From: Deltaproteobacteria bacterium | GTDB lineage: Bacteria > Myxococcota_A > UBA9160 > UBA4427 | Assembly: GCA_002691205.1 (NCBI GenBank) | Contig: NZHD01000016.1 | Coordinates: 1-40,593 of the forward strand | DNA: 40,593 nt | Direction of reading: 5' to 3' | Part shown: positions 16,670-25,572 of the stretch, one piece after another | How positions within the stretch are numbered: position 1 is the stretch's first letter | Layout of the letters: each line of letters opens with the position of its first letter | Made by a program: the position numbers and the translations under genes | Notes under the pieces: generated by a model | Told to the model about the DNA's origin: nothing | What the model saw: only the letters and a program-made list of their open reading frames with translations | Databases searched by the model: none

Positions 16670-17629
16670 ATGACGATTCATAATAATTTATCGGATTTGG
16701 TGGGCGATACACCGCTCGTCCGTCTGAACCGCATGGCGGAAGGCGTCTCAGCCGAAATCGTTCTCAAACTTGAGAGCGGCAATCCGTGCAATAGTGTGAA
16801 AGACCGGATTGGTCTGGCCATGCTTGAGGCGGCTGAGCGAGATGGCTTGATTAAGCCCGGAAAGACGACGATTGTCGAACCGACGAGTGGTAACACGGGG
16901 ATTGCCCTTTGCTTTGTGGCTGCAGTCAAGGGCTACCGTTGTATCATCGTTATGCCTGACACCATGAGTCCGGAGCGCCGTGTGACCATGCGTGCCTTTG
17001 GAGCACAGTTGGTTTTGACCGATGGCTCAAAAGGGATGAAAGGGGCGATCGAAAAGGCGATGGAGATTTATGATTCTACGCCCGAATGTTTCATGCCCCA
17101 GCAGTTTAGGAATCCCGCCAATCCCGATGTGCACTTCCGGACAACGGGGCCAGAAATTTGGTCCGGCACCGAGGGGCGCGTAGACGCGCTTGTTGCGGGT
17201 GTTGGGACAGGCGGAACCGTGACTGGCGTGGCTAGATTTATCAAGCCAAAGAAGCCCTCTTTTGAAATTGTGGCGGTTGAGCCGAGTGATAGTCCAGTTC
17301 TTTCGGGAGGGTCTCCTGGGCCGCATAAGATCCAAGGGATCGGAGCGGGATTCGTACCCGAGATTCTCGAGTCAGACCAAATTAACCACATCGTCACAAT
17401 CTCTAATGAGGAGGCGGTTGATACCGCTTTACGTCTGGCTCGCGAGGAAGGCATTCTGTGCGGCATTTCATCGGGTGCGAATGTTGCCGCAGCTCTTAAG
17501 TATGCCGCCCTTGCCGAAAATAAGAATAAGCTGATTGTTGCCATCATCTGTGATTTTGGAGAGCGTTATATTCAGACGATTCTGTTTGATAAACTGCGAT
17601 ATGAAGGCAGTGATTCCATCGAGGTTTAG
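16670..17629 (+). CDS. cysK: Cysteine synthase (O-acetylserine sulfhydrylase)
   Basis: PLP-dependent synthesis of cysteine from O-acetylserine and sulfide. The 319-residue product carries the PLP Lys in [11 protein letters not shown], the substrate loop [11 protein letters not shown], the phosphate-binding [12 protein letters not shown] and the [14 protein letters not shown] segment; length matches CysK rather than the longer CBS. The ATG has TGGAGG about 8 bases upstream and its own upstream region after the truD terminator. It is followed after 2 bases by the hexapeptide protein gene. Confidence 0.95.
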   Translation: MTIHNNLSDLVGDTPLVRLNRMAEGVSAEIVLKLESGNPCNSVKDRIGLAMLEAAERDGLIKPGKTTIVEPTSGNTGIALCFVAAVKGYRCIIVMPDTMSPERRVTMRAFGAQLVLTDGSKGMKGAIEKAMEIYDSTPECFMPQQFRNPANPDVHFRTTGPEIWSGTEGRVDALVAGVGTGGTVTGVARFIKPKKPSFEIVAVEPSDSPVLSGGSPGPHKIQGIGAGFVPEILESDQINHIVTISNEEAVDTALRLAREEGILCGISSGANVAAALKYAALAENKNKLIVAIICDFGERYIQTILFDKLRYEGSDSIEV

Positions 17630-17631
17630 GC

Positions 17632-18225
17632 TTGCCAAATGAATCCCAGAAACGGATGTTGGGAAGCTCCTCGAAGCCCATTGTGGGCAGTTTTTCAAAG
17701 ATCTGTCCTGATCTCCACGAGAGAGTGTGGGTGGCACCGGGAGCCGTTGTCGTCGGCGATGTTAGAATCGACGAAGACTCAAGTGTCTGGTACGGAGCGG
17801 TTTTGCGTGGCGATGTGAACCAGATTCGAATCGGAGCTCGATCGAATATTCAAGACAATTGTGTCATTCATGTTTCTCGAGATCTTTTTTCGACTTCGCT
17901 AGGGAATGAAGTCACGGTGGGCCATGGGGCTGTGATTCATGGTTCTAAAGTTAGAGACGGCGCTTTAATCGGTATTGGTTCAGTCGTCTTAGATGGGTCC
18001 GAAATCGGAGAGAGCGCTTGGGTCGCCGCGGGTTCTTTGGTCACTCCTGGGACTTGTGTTGAGCCCAGAACTCTTGTTGCGGGTTGTCCTGCGCGAGAAG
18101 TTCGGCGCTTATCTTCGGCTGAGGTTGACCATCAACGAGAACTGACTCTTAAGTACGTATCCACCGCACGAGAGCACGCTCGGAGCATTGCTTTCGATCT
18201 TGACCCAGCGAATCGTACTGAGTAG
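17632..18225 (+). CDS. Gamma-carbonic-anhydrase-like hexapeptide protein (YrdA/PaaY type)
   Basis: 197-residue left-handed beta-helix protein. The core has ERVWVAPGAVVVGDVRID, SVWYGAVLRGDVNQIRIG, NIQDNCVIHVS and VTVGHGAVIHGSKVRDG, including the three metal-binding His positions expected in gamma-CA homologues, then GMPARx-like GCPAREVRRLS. Most such proteins are trimeric metal binders whose carbonic anhydrase activity varies. The TTG start is 2 bases past the cysK stop; an in-frame ATG at 17656 is an alternative and would trim a poorly conserved N-terminus. Probably cotranscribed with cysK. Confidence 0.9.
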   Translation: MPNESQKRMLGSSSKPIVGSFSKICPDLHERVWVAPGAVVVGDVRIDEDSSVWYGAVLRGDVNQIRIGARSNIQDNCVIHVSRDLFSTSLGNEVTVGHGAVIHGSKVRDGALIGIGSVVLDGSEIGESAWVAAGSLVTPGTCVEPRTLVAGCPAREVRRLSSAEVDHQRELTLKYVSTAREHARSIAFDLDPANRTE

Positions 18226-18493
18226 GATTCGGCTGTTGAAAGTCAAAAGTTGGGTGTATCGGGTATTGCCCCAGGCAAGTTTTTGGGTTGGGTGGGAGAA
18301 CTGACCTTATGTTCTTGTCTTGACACTTCGCGTTATATGAGGGACTTTTTCGACTGTACCTTTGGCTTTTGCGTGGACACGCTGTTGGCTTGGTGGGTAC
18401 CACGAAAAAGGTGTTTGAAAGTGGACCGATTTGGGGATAGCTTCGGGACACCAATTGAGCGTGACCATAGAGTTGCCCTCGGAGGAAGAGAGC

Positions 18494-18736
18494 TTGAGTG
18501 ATTCAGTGAACGAAAAAATCCGTGCTCTCGTATGTGACCAGTTGGGTGTTGTACCTGATGAGCTTGGTCAGGACGCGAATATTCTGGAGGATCTGGGAGC
18601 AGATTCTTTGGATGTAGTGGAATTAGTTATGGCTATTGAAGAGGCTTTTGACATCGAGATCGCTGATGAAGAAGCCGAGTCGCTGCGTATGTTGAGCGAC
18701 GTCGAGCGTTTCGTGAACGCTAGAGTGACCGACTGA
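18494..18736 (+). CDS. acpP: Acyl carrier protein
   Basis: 80-residue acidic carrier protein that holds acyl chains on phosphopantetheine. The attachment Ser38 lies in LGADSLDVVELVMAIEEAF, and helices I-IV are recognisable (NEKIRALVCDQLGV; FDIEIADEEAESL). I choose the TTG at 18494 because GGAGG lies 8 bases upstream. It stands alone rather than beside fabF/fabD, with a 268-base upstream gap containing an exact TTGACA (18320-18325) but no good -10 partner. It may be the housekeeping ACP or a specialised paralogue; the sequence is close to housekeeping forms. Confidence 0.93.
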   Translation: MSDSVNEKIRALVCDQLGVVPDELGQDANILEDLGADSLDVVELVMAIEEAFDIEIADEEAESLRMLSDVERFVNARVTD

Positions 18737-18761
18737 AGGTAACCTGCGGTTGCCCCAAAGC

Positions 18762-19058
18762 CTAACTCTCCCTTAGACCCGGGAGAACTTCATAGTAAGC
18801 CCCAGCGGCTGTCGCTAAGACAGAGAGAATAAGCGTCAGCAGAGGGTTGCTCTTCGCCTGTGCCATTTCTTTGGCAGCCCGTTCTTGCTCTGGTCCAGGG
18901 GCGAGTTCCAGGAGGGCAATGAGCTCAGGTAGAATTTGTAGGAACGCGAAGGCAAAGAAAAAACCCGCCAGATACAGAATTCCGATGGCGAAGCGAGGAC
19001 GGAATTGGGCTTTAGGTCGTGCCGGCTGTCTGACCGCTTTTTTTGAAGATTTGCCCAT
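18762..19058 (-). CDS. Small two-helix membrane protein of unknown function
   Basis: 98 residues: a Lys/Arg-rich N-terminus (GKSSKKAVRQPARPKAQFRPR), a hydrophobic helix at about 25-50 (FAIGILYLAGFFFAFAFLQI), a charged loop with an EQERAAKEMAQAK helix, and a second hydrophobic helix at about 73-90. The topology is probably N-in, C-in by the positive-inside rule. I do not recognise the family. It is convergent with acpP and divergent from polA. Composition and two clear membrane helices support it being real. Confidence 0.6.
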   Translation of the reverse strand: MGKSSKKAVRQPARPKAQFRPRFAIGILYLAGFFFAFAFLQILPELIALLELAPGPEQERAAKEMAQAKSNPLLTLILSVLATAAGAYYEVLPGLRES

Positions 19059-19146
19059 GGCTCCATGAGGCTAGGATGCGCTCGACTCTGGGTCAATCTC
19101 TTGTGGATCGAAGGCAAGGCCGTTGGAAAGGGGTATCCTATCAGGC

Positions 19147-21882
19147 GTGGCCAAGTCCCCCTCTCCAGAAACAGATCGTCGTATTGTTATCATCGACGGC
19201 GCAAACTCGATTTACCGCGCATTTTTTGCGATCCCTCATCTTGAGGCTCCCGACAAGACGCCTACGAATGCTGTGATGGGCTTTGCGACCATGCTTGGGA
19301 AGATCATCCGGGAAGAGTCGCCCTCGTGCATTATTGTTGCTTTTGATCCAAGGGGGGGGAGCTTCAGGCGGCGGATTTTCCCAGAGTACAAGGCCAATCG
19401 AGAAGCCCAGCCTGAGGATCTGTCTCGCCAAATCCCATTGGTGAGAGAGCTGATCGAAGCTTTTCAGATCCCTGTTCTTGAAGTCGAAGATTTTGAAGCA
19501 GATGATGTGATCGCGACGCTTGTGGAGACTGCGCCAAAGAGTGCGCACATCAGTATTGTATCGACAGATAAGGATCTCATGCAGCTGGTTTCAGACCGAG
19601 TCGAGCTGGTTGACCATGTCAAGAATCGACGTTTCGGGCCTCCCCAGGTGCAGGAACGATTTGGCGTGCTTCCCGAGAAACTTCTTGATGTGAGATCTCT
19701 TGTTGGAGATCCGAGTGATAATATTCCAGGTGTGAAAGGGATTGGGGAGAAGGGGGCAGCCAAGCTGATCACCGAGTGGGGCTCTCTCGAAAATCTTCTT
19801 GATCACGCGGAAGAAGTCAAAGCTAAGAAAGCTCGAGAAGCTTTACTCTCGCAGCGGGCTGAGGCGGAACTTTCAAAAGAGCTCTCAACACTAAGGGTCG
19901 ACGTCGAACTCTCTGCCGTGTGGGATGACCTTTCTTGGCCGGGGAGTGATCTTCCAAAGCTTCGCGCATTTTACGAGAAAATGGGCTTTGTTAGATTAGT
20001 CGCCTCCTTGCAAGAAGCTAAGACTGAGGGCAGCTCGGAGTCTGAAGCGCATCCCGTGGAAGTCCAGGTTTTGAGTGACGTAGAGGAGTTCGAAAAAGCT
20101 CTTCGGATGGTGTGCAAAGAAAATTCGAATAACGCCGCAATTTATTTTCTGTTGTCAGAGGGGAACGCAGTCGATTCGGAAGCTGTAGGACTCGGGCTTG
20201 CCACAGGTGATCTTTCCGCTGTTTATATCCCTATAACCGGAAGTGGACTTGAAGCTGGGCGCCCGGGTGTCTCGCCCGCCGAAATCGCCAGGGTCTTAAC
20301 TGATTTTGTTTCAGGGAGCGAGCCCTCGGTCGAAACCGGAAGTCCAGGTTGGATTTCGGTCAATACCAAACAAGTTCAGGATATATTTCTCAATCTTGAT
20401 CTACGTCTCGCCATTCCTTCAGATGATATCGGCATTGCGGGCTTTCTCTTAGACCCATCGAGTTCTCAAGATTTATCAAGAATGGCTTCGGCCTATCTGG
20501 GGCGAAGTGTTGAAACGTGGGAAGAATTAGTGGGGAGAGGGGCGAAGGCAGTCGCTGCAGAAGCGCTGCCCGTCGATCGAGCGGCTGCATGGGTGTCAGG
20601 ACAGGTGTGCGCTATTTCCGCTCTCGCTCCGGTCTTGAGGGCCAAGCTTGAGACGGATGGTTTGCTGGATGTTTACGAAAGCTTAGAGCTGCCTCTCACG
20701 GGAGTCCTCGCAGGTATGGAGTCCGAAGGTGTTCGGGTTGACGAGCAGACACTTAAGACTTTGTCTGTGGAGTACCAGGGTAAGCTAGACCTGCTTGAGA
20801 CGGAGATTTATCAGTTAGCGGGAGAGGAGTTCCTGATTACCTCGACCAAGCAATTGCAAGTGATCCTCTTTGAGAAATTAGGTTTACCCATTTTAAAGAA
20901 GACAAAAACGGGATATTCCACCTCTGAGGGGGTACTTGAGCAGCTGCGAGAACACCATGAATTGCCGAGTCGGATATTGGCCTATCGAAAACTTTCGAAG
21001 TTGATGAGTACTTATATCTCCGCGTTGCCGCGGTTGATTTCCGCGGCTTCTGGACGCATTCATCCCAGTTTTAATCAACTCGGCGCTGCCACAGGTCGCA
21101 TGTCGGCGTCAAACCCTAATGTCCAGAATATTCCCATCCGCGGAGAAGACGGTGCACGCATTCGAGAGGCTTTTGTGCCCAGCGAAGGTCGTGTGATGTT
21201 GTCGGCTGATTACTCTCAAGTTGAGTTGAGAATACTGGCCCACTATGCGCGTGATGAGACGCTGGTGAGGGCTTTTCAGGAAGAAGACGATGTTCATCGT
21301 TTGACAGCATCCGAAGTTTGGGGAGTCAAGCCGGAGGAAGTCACTTCAGAGCAGAGAGCTCGAGCCAAAGCTGTTAATTTCGGAATTATTTACGGCTCGT
21401 CAGCTTTTGGACTGGCGAATCAACTTGATATTGCGACGGAAGAAGCTCAGCAGACCATTGACGCTTATTTTGACCGCTATCAGGGTGTACGGAAGTTTAT
21501 CGATGAAACGATCGCCTCTTCCAAGGAGACGGGCTTTGTTTCGACATTCCTAGGTCGGCGCAGATATTTGCCGGATTTGCGTAGTCGCAACCGCACTCTT
21601 CGCCAAGCCGCAGAGAGAGTGGCTGTGAATTCAGTTATTCAAGGGACGGCGGCTGATCTTATTAAGCGATCCATGATTCAGATTTCTGACCGTTTGGCAC
21701 ATGAGGCCTTGCCTGCTGTTATGATTTTACAGGTTCACGATGAGCTCGTTTTTGAGGTTGAGGTGGGCAGTGCTGAGAGCCTTTCTCGTTTGGTGATCGA
21801 AGAGATGGAATCAGCGCTTGAATTTAGAGTTCCACTTGTGGTTGAAGTGGGCCAAGGTTCAAATTGGCGTGAAGCGCACTGA
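19147..21882 (+). CDS. polA: DNA polymerase I, proofreading site degenerate
   Basis: 911-residue repair/replication polymerase. N-terminal 5'-3' exonuclease (about 1-300): IVIIDGANSIYRAFFAIP, VAFDPRGGSFRR, DDVIATLVE and LVGDPSDNIPGVKGIGEKGA. The middle 3'-5' exonuclease-like domain lacks the catalytic acids: the DTET strand is replaced by IYFLLSEGN, NLKYD by VNTKQV, and AEDAD by a region around VSGQVC. C-terminal polymerase: motif A SADYSQVELRILAH, motif B RAKAVNFGIIYGS, motif C QVHDELVFEV. Proofreading is thus predicted absent, as in Taq and Bacillus Pol I. I prefer the GTG at 19147; an in-frame TTG at 19123 is possible. Confidence 0.96.
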   Translation: MAKSPSPETDRRIVIIDGANSIYRAFFAIPHLEAPDKTPTNAVMGFATMLGKIIREESPSCIIVAFDPRGGSFRRRIFPEYKANREAQPEDLSRQIPLVRELIEAFQIPVLEVEDFEADDVIATLVETAPKSAHISIVSTDKDLMQLVSDRVELVDHVKNRRFGPPQVQERFGVLPEKLLDVRSLVGDPSDNIPGVKGIGEKGAAKLITEWGSLENLLDHAEEVKAKKAREALLSQRAEAELSKELSTLRVDVELSAVWDDLSWPGSDLPKLRAFYEKMGFVRLVASLQEAKTEGSSESEAHPVEVQVLSDVEEFEKALRMVCKENSNNAAIYFLLSEGNAVDSEAVGLGLATGDLSAVYIPITGSGLEAGRPGVSPAEIARVLTDFVSGSEPSVETGSPGWISVNTKQVQDIFLNLDLRLAIPSDDIGIAGFLLDPSSSQDLSRMASAYLGRSVETWEELVGRGAKAVAAEALPVDRAAAWVSGQVCAISALAPVLRAKLETDGLLDVYESLELPLTGVLAGMESEGVRVDEQTLKTLSVEYQGKLDLLETEIYQLAGEEFLITSTKQLQVILFEKLGLPILKKTKTGYSTSEGVLEQLREHHELPSRILAYRKLSKLMSTYISALPRLISAASGRIHPSFNQLGAATGRMSASNPNVQNIPIRGEDGARIREAFVPSEGRVMLSADYSQVELRILAHYARDETLVRAFQEEDDVHRLTASEVWGVKPEEVTSEQRARAKAVNFGIIYGSSAFGLANQLDIATEEAQQTIDAYFDRYQGVRKFIDETIASSKETGFVSTFLGRRRYLPDLRSRNRTLRQAAERVAVNSVIQGTAADLIKRSMIQISDRLAHEALPAVMILQVHDELVFEVEVGSAESLSRLVIEEMESALEFRVPLVVEVGQGSNWREAH

Positions 21883-21992
21883 TTGAGCGCGTTTTGCTGA
21901 TCGGGTGGGCTTCGCATTTTGGTTCAGTGCATTGCTTTGGGGAATACATATAAAGGTATGCCTAGATACAAGGCGAGAGAATTGGAGACCCT

Positions 21993-22763
21993 TTGAAAGA
22001 CCTTTTTTCGATACAAGGTAAAACTGCTCTAGTGACAGGGGGGTCGAGTGGGATTGGTTACATGATTGCCCGTGGCTTCGTTGAGGCAGGCGCCAAGGTT
22101 TATATTGCGTCTCGAAAGCAAGATGTTTGCGAGGAGGTCGCTGCGGAGCTTTCTGAAGTGGGAGAGTGCATCCCTCTTGCCGCCGATTTACAGCTCGACT
22201 CAGAGTGTGTGCGTTTGTCAGGCGAAATAAAGTCACGTGAAGGGGCTCTGGATATTCTCGTAAACAATGCAGGTGCGAATTGGGCAGCACCTATGTCTGA
22301 GTTTCCAAGTTCGGCTTGGGACAAAGTGCTTGGACTCAATGTCAAGGCTGTTTTTGAGTTGACGCGAGAGTTGGTGCCTGCGCTTGAGGCAGCAGGAACT
22401 TCAGAAGATCCGGCTCGCGTGATTAATATTGGCTCGATAGATGGACTGACGCCGCCTCTCTTGGATACGTTTTCGTATTCTGCCAGTAAAGCAGCCGTTC
22501 ATCATTTGACACGTGTTTTGGCTAAGAAGCTCGCTGAAAAAAATATAACTGTGAACGCGGTTGCCCCGGGACCGTTTCAGAGTCGGATGATGAAGGCGAC
22601 TCTTGAAAATTTCGGGGAGTCCATAAAAGACAGCACGCCTCTGGGAAGGATTGGTCGTCCAGAGGACATGGCTGGGATTGCGATTTATCTAGCGTCGCGG
22701 GCAGGGGCATATGTGACAGGCGCTGTGATCCCTGTTGATGGTGGGAACTCTACAACGACATGA
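21993..22763 (+). CDS. Short-chain dehydrogenase/reductase (SDR)
   Basis: 256-residue classical SDR: cofactor motif VTGGSSGIGYMIARGF, NNAGANWA, catalytic Ser in INIGSIDG and YSASK, and a C-terminal TGAVIPVDGGNS typical of FabG-like and gluconate/ketoacyl reductases. The sequence around the first beta-alpha-beta (YIASRKQ) suggests NADP(H). Substrate cannot be assigned; family members with the same RVINIGSIDG layout are often annotated as glucose/3-ketoacyl-type reductases. TTG start with GGAGACC just upstream. It precedes the NYN gene by 7 bases. Confidence 0.92.
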   Translation: MKDLFSIQGKTALVTGGSSGIGYMIARGFVEAGAKVYIASRKQDVCEEVAAELSEVGECIPLAADLQLDSECVRLSGEIKSREGALDILVNNAGANWAAPMSEFPSSAWDKVLGLNVKAVFELTRELVPALEAAGTSEDPARVINIGSIDGLTPPLLDTFSYSASKAAVHHLTRVLAKKLAEKNITVNAVAPGPFQSRMMKATLENFGESIKDSTPLGRIGRPEDMAGIAIYLASRAGAYVTGAVIPVDGGNSTTT

Positions 22764-22770
22764 GGTCATA

Positions 22771-23607
22771 ATGGCTGACGAACTACTGATCGCGGTTTTT
22801 GTCGATTTTGAAAATCTAGCTCTCGGCGTGCGCGATATGAAAGGCGGACGCCTTAAGATAGATCTTGTTCTGAAGCGTCTTCTGGAGAAGGGGAGAATTG
22901 TATACAAGCGGGCTTATTGTGACTGGAGCAATTATCGTGAGGATGTTCGCGACTTTCATATGAACGGCGTTGAACTGGTAGATATTCCGCGAAGTAAGGC
23001 CAGCGGCAAAAACAGTGCAGATATTCACATGGTCGTAGATGCTCTAGACCTTTGTTACTCAAAAGATCATATCGACTGCTTTGCACTACTTACCGGAGAC
23101 AGTGACTTCTCTCCGCTTGTTTCCAAGCTAAAGGAGAATGATAAGCGCGTCATCGGATGTGGCGTTAAGCAGTCGACCTCTAGTCTATTGATCTCAAACT
23201 GCGACGAGTTTATTTATTACGATGACCTGGTGCGCGCTTTAGAGAAGTCAGGACCCAAAAGAGAGCGGCCCGAGCGTAAGCCGAAGCAGGAAGCAAAAGA
23301 GGCGAGGCCCTCATCGAATCCCGCCAAGGTACTCGAACCTTTAGATTCGTCGAGGGAGGTGGGTGACCGTAAGCCTGAAGCTATGGATCAGCTTCTGGAA
23401 ATCGTGGAATCTCTCGCCCAGGACTATGATGTCATCTGGGGGTCTATGATCAAGCAAACGATTCGGCGGGTCTATCCAAGCTTTAACGAAAGCTATCTCG
23501 GCTATCGAAACTTTGCCGAACTTCTTCAGCATGCGGAAGAAGAGGGAGAGATTGACCTTGATTTTGACGAGAGTCGCGGAAACTTCAGAGTTCGGCTGCT
23601 GGACTGA
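22771..23607 (+). CDS. NYN-domain nuclease with C-terminal OST-HTH/LOTUS domain (LabA/DUF88 type)
   Basis: 278-residue protein. Residues 1-160 are a PIN-like NYN domain with the acidic site spread over VFVDFENLALG, SADIHMVVDAL and LLTGDSDFSPLV, the pattern of NYN ribonucleases. A charged linker (KRERPERKPKQEAKEARPS) leads to a LOTUS/OST-HTH domain (about 205-277; LEIVESLAQDYDVIWGSMI, YPSFNESYLGYRNFAELLQ, GNFRVRLLD), which binds RNA in eukaryotic and bacterial proteins. A small-RNA or RNA-turnover role is likely but unproven. The ATG at 22771 is chosen over an in-frame upstream codon that overlaps the SDR gene. Confidence 0.93.
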   Translation: MADELLIAVFVDFENLALGVRDMKGGRLKIDLVLKRLLEKGRIVYKRAYCDWSNYREDVRDFHMNGVELVDIPRSKASGKNSADIHMVVDALDLCYSKDHIDCFALLTGDSDFSPLVSKLKENDKRVIGCGVKQSTSSLLISNCDEFIYYDDLVRALEKSGPKRERPERKPKQEAKEARPSSNPAKVLEPLDSSREVGDRKPEAMDQLLEIVESLAQDYDVIWGSMIKQTIRRVYPSFNESYLGYRNFAELLQHAEEEGEIDLDFDESRGNFRVRLLD

Positions 23608-23628
23608 GTATCCCGCCAGTCGGGCCAC

Positions 23629-24765
23629 CTAAGCGATTTTGCGGAGGCCAGCGAACGTGATCGCCGCAATGGTGATCCATTGAGTTACTCCTTGGAGAGC
23701 GGGAACAATAACCGATTCTGAGATAGAGGTGGAGGAAGTGCAGTCCGGGTCGTTTGGAAAATCGATCAAGTTATCGAGATCGTCATCCAGGCCGTTGTCA
23801 CACTCAAGAAGGAGAGACTGCTCAGACGTGTCATTCGCGGAAGCACACCCAGGATCAGATCCCATGTCGATTTGACCGTCTAGGTCATCATCGAGGCCGT
23901 TTGCGCAATCTGGAGTTGAGATGATTGACAAGATCTCGGAGCGATAAGTCGCTAGATCCACCGCGAATGTTCGGTTTGAGTAGACGGTTGTTTGAGGAGG
24001 TTGTCCTGCCGTCTGATTGATCGAGAACATGATGCCCGCCAAGGTCCAGCCCGTCGGTTTCTCAAAGAACACAGCTCCGCCCGAGTCGCCGATGGTTGCG
24101 GAGGCTTCATGAGTTGTGTAGTCGCTGCTTGTGGGTGGATCGAATTCCATTGAGAAGGCTTGAGTATCTAGAACAAAGGTCGATGCATCACTTATTCGAT
24201 TTGTTCCCCATCGAATTGTAAATGGGAAGGCCCAAGACCATCCATCGAGACCCGAATAGCTGGTTGCTGATCCGCGGCTTCGTCCGCGCCCGATTAGAGT
24301 GACCTCGGAGTTGAGGGGAGGAGTGCTGTCGGCGAGATCAAGCGGGCTCAGGCCTGGGTCTCCAACGATTTTAATGAGAGCCAAATCCGGAGGGTTACTA
24401 CTCGTGCTGAGAATGCGCGTTCGTGAGTTAGGCACAAGTTCGTAGGTCACGCCTCCCAACTCGATGGGTTCACTGCCGACGTGGTACGCAGTGAGCAACC
24501 ATCCGTTTTGAAGATAGACCGCCGAAAGTCCATTGACGATGGCGACGTGGCCGAAGCCCGGATCGTTTTGAGGAGCCGATGTATTGCCTGTTCCGTCGCC
24601 CGAGTTTATCAGGACGGCTTGCGCGACGGAGGCGGTGAGTAGAACAGAAGCCAAGCTGAGGAGTGCTTGTGCGAGGAGCAAGATTTTTTTCGGACTCTGC
24701 TCCAAGTGCTCATCCCACAGTTTCAACGTTGATTCCTCATAAATCGACTGCGAGTGTGTCGTCAT
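23629..24765 (-). CDS. Secreted trypsin-like serine protease with Asp-rich Cys repeats and C-terminal membrane tail
   Basis: 378 residues. N-terminal signal segment with an unusually long n-region and probable cleavage after A-Q-A (residue 50). Trypsin-fold catalytic triad: His95 in LLTAYHVGS, Asp127 in NPPDLALIKI, Ser228 in TIGDSGGAVFF. Then two repeats at 287-307 and 322-342 of the form C-x-NGLDDDLD-x-x-ID-x-x-x-DP-x-C, resembling Ca-binding, disulfide-bounded repeats common in deltaproteobacterial surface proteins. The last 25 residues (VPALQGVTQWITIAAITFAG then LRKIA) form a hydrophobic helix with a basic end, like a CTERM sorting signal. Convergent with the NYN gene and divergent from the TetR gene. 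Confidence 0.85.
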   Translation of the reverse strand: MTTHSQSIYEESTLKLWDEHLEQSPKKILLLAQALLSLASVLLTASVAQAVLINSGDGTGNTSAPQNDPGFGHVAIVNGLSAVYLQNGWLLTAYHVGSEPIELGGVTYELVPNSRTRILSTSSNPPDLALIKIVGDPGLSPLDLADSTPPLNSEVTLIGRGRSRGSATSYSGLDGWSWAFPFTIRWGTNRISDASTFVLDTQAFSMEFDPPTSSDYTTHEASATIGDSGGAVFFEKPTGWTLAGIMFSINQTAGQPPQTTVYSNRTFAVDLATYRSEILSIISTPDCANGLDDDLDGQIDMGSDPGCASANDTSEQSLLLECDNGLDDDLDNLIDFPNDPDCTSSTSISESVIVPALQGVTQWITIAAITFAGLRKIA

Positions 24766-24885
24766 CTAAGCGGCTAGGAGACGCTGGCCTGAGAAGAAGG
24801 TCGATTAGTCGACCTCAGACGTCTCTACTCACGTGTAGGCCTTGGCTTCCACTCGACCTCTTTTTTGTGCTTGACCACTATTTTA

Positions 24886-24896
24886 CTCAAATTGAG
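24886..24896. promoter_or_regulatory. Candidate operator CTCAA-A-TTGAG
   Basis: Perfect 5-bp inverted repeat around a central A in the AT-rich intergenic region between the protease and TetR genes. A second, longer palindrome lies 40 bases downstream. It may be a TetR site, but the short arms make chance occurrence possible. Confidence 0.3.
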
Positions 24897-24935
24897 CAAG
24901 GTTTATAAATTATTCACATACAAATAGGTATGTCA

Positions 24936-24950
24936 ATTGATATAATCAAT
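24936..24950 (+). promoter_or_regulatory. Palindrome overlapping a consensus -10 box of the TetR gene
   Basis: ATTGAT-ATA-ATCAAT, a perfect 6-bp inverted repeat, contains an exact TATAAT (24941-24946). The downstream ATG (24957) is 10 bases after the box, so transcription would begin very near the start codon. A repressor bound here would block transcription, fitting TetR autoregulation. No good -35 is seen at 16-18 bases. Confidence 0.5.
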
Positions 24951-24956
24951 GTCTTC

Positions 24957-25556
24957 ATGAAAACCCCACGCAGTACGGCAAAGCAAGAGACGCGTTCCGC
25001 ACTTATTCAGGCCGCCTTGCAGCTTTTTAACGAAGAGGGCTTTGACAGTCCGAGTCTGGACGCCATTTGCGCGAAGGCGGGTTTTACGCGCGGGGCTTTT
25101 TACGTCCATTTTAAGGACCGCGATGATCTGGTGGCGGCAGCCATGGGAGAGTCTCTCCAAGGTCTTTTGAAAAGAGTGATTGATGAGAACCCTGAGGCCG
25201 AGGCGAGCCTCCTTCGGACAGTGGTTCATTACATTAATGAAACTTTGCTGCCTCGCGCCGCAAGAGAAGAAAAGAGCGGACCGCGCTTTCATCAGTTTCT
25301 TGAAGCCTGCCACCGATCTTCAAAAGTACGAGGAATTTTTAAGGAAACGATCGGAGAAGCGATTCGCCGTATCGACGTGTCAGTGAAGTCTGGCCAAAAG
25401 TATGGGGGTATCCGGGAGGATATCGAGTCAGACGATATTTCTGCAGTCCTCGTCTTGATGGCTTTGGGTGCATTGGTCGCTGTCGACGTGGGTTTGGATA
25501 TGAAGCTTGAAGAAACACGTAACGCTGCGCTTCAACTGTTTCAGCCGCCCCGTTGA
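24957..25556 (+). CDS. TetR/AcrR-family transcriptional regulator
   Basis: 199-residue repressor-type regulator. The N-terminal helix-turn-helix is clear (RSALIQAALQLFNEEGFDSP, then LDAICAKAGFTRGAFYVHFK), followed by a helical ligand-binding/dimer domain. I choose ATG 24957 (MKTPRSTAKQETRS) because a consensus -10 lies just upstream; an in-frame ATG at 24930 would lie upstream of that box. It is divergent from the protease gene and convergent with the SDR-epimerase-RND genes; either could be its target, and the RND exporter is the type of gene TetR proteins often control. Confidence 0.93.
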   Translation: MKTPRSTAKQETRSALIQAALQLFNEEGFDSPSLDAICAKAGFTRGAFYVHFKDRDDLVAAAMGESLQGLLKRVIDENPEAEASLLRTVVHYINETLLPRAAREEKSGPRFHQFLEACHRSSKVRGIFKETIGEAIRRIDVSVKSGQKYGGIREDIESDDISAVLVLMALGALVAVDVGLDMKLEETRNAALQLFQPPR

Positions 25557-25572
25557 GCCTTCTTTGAAGCCT

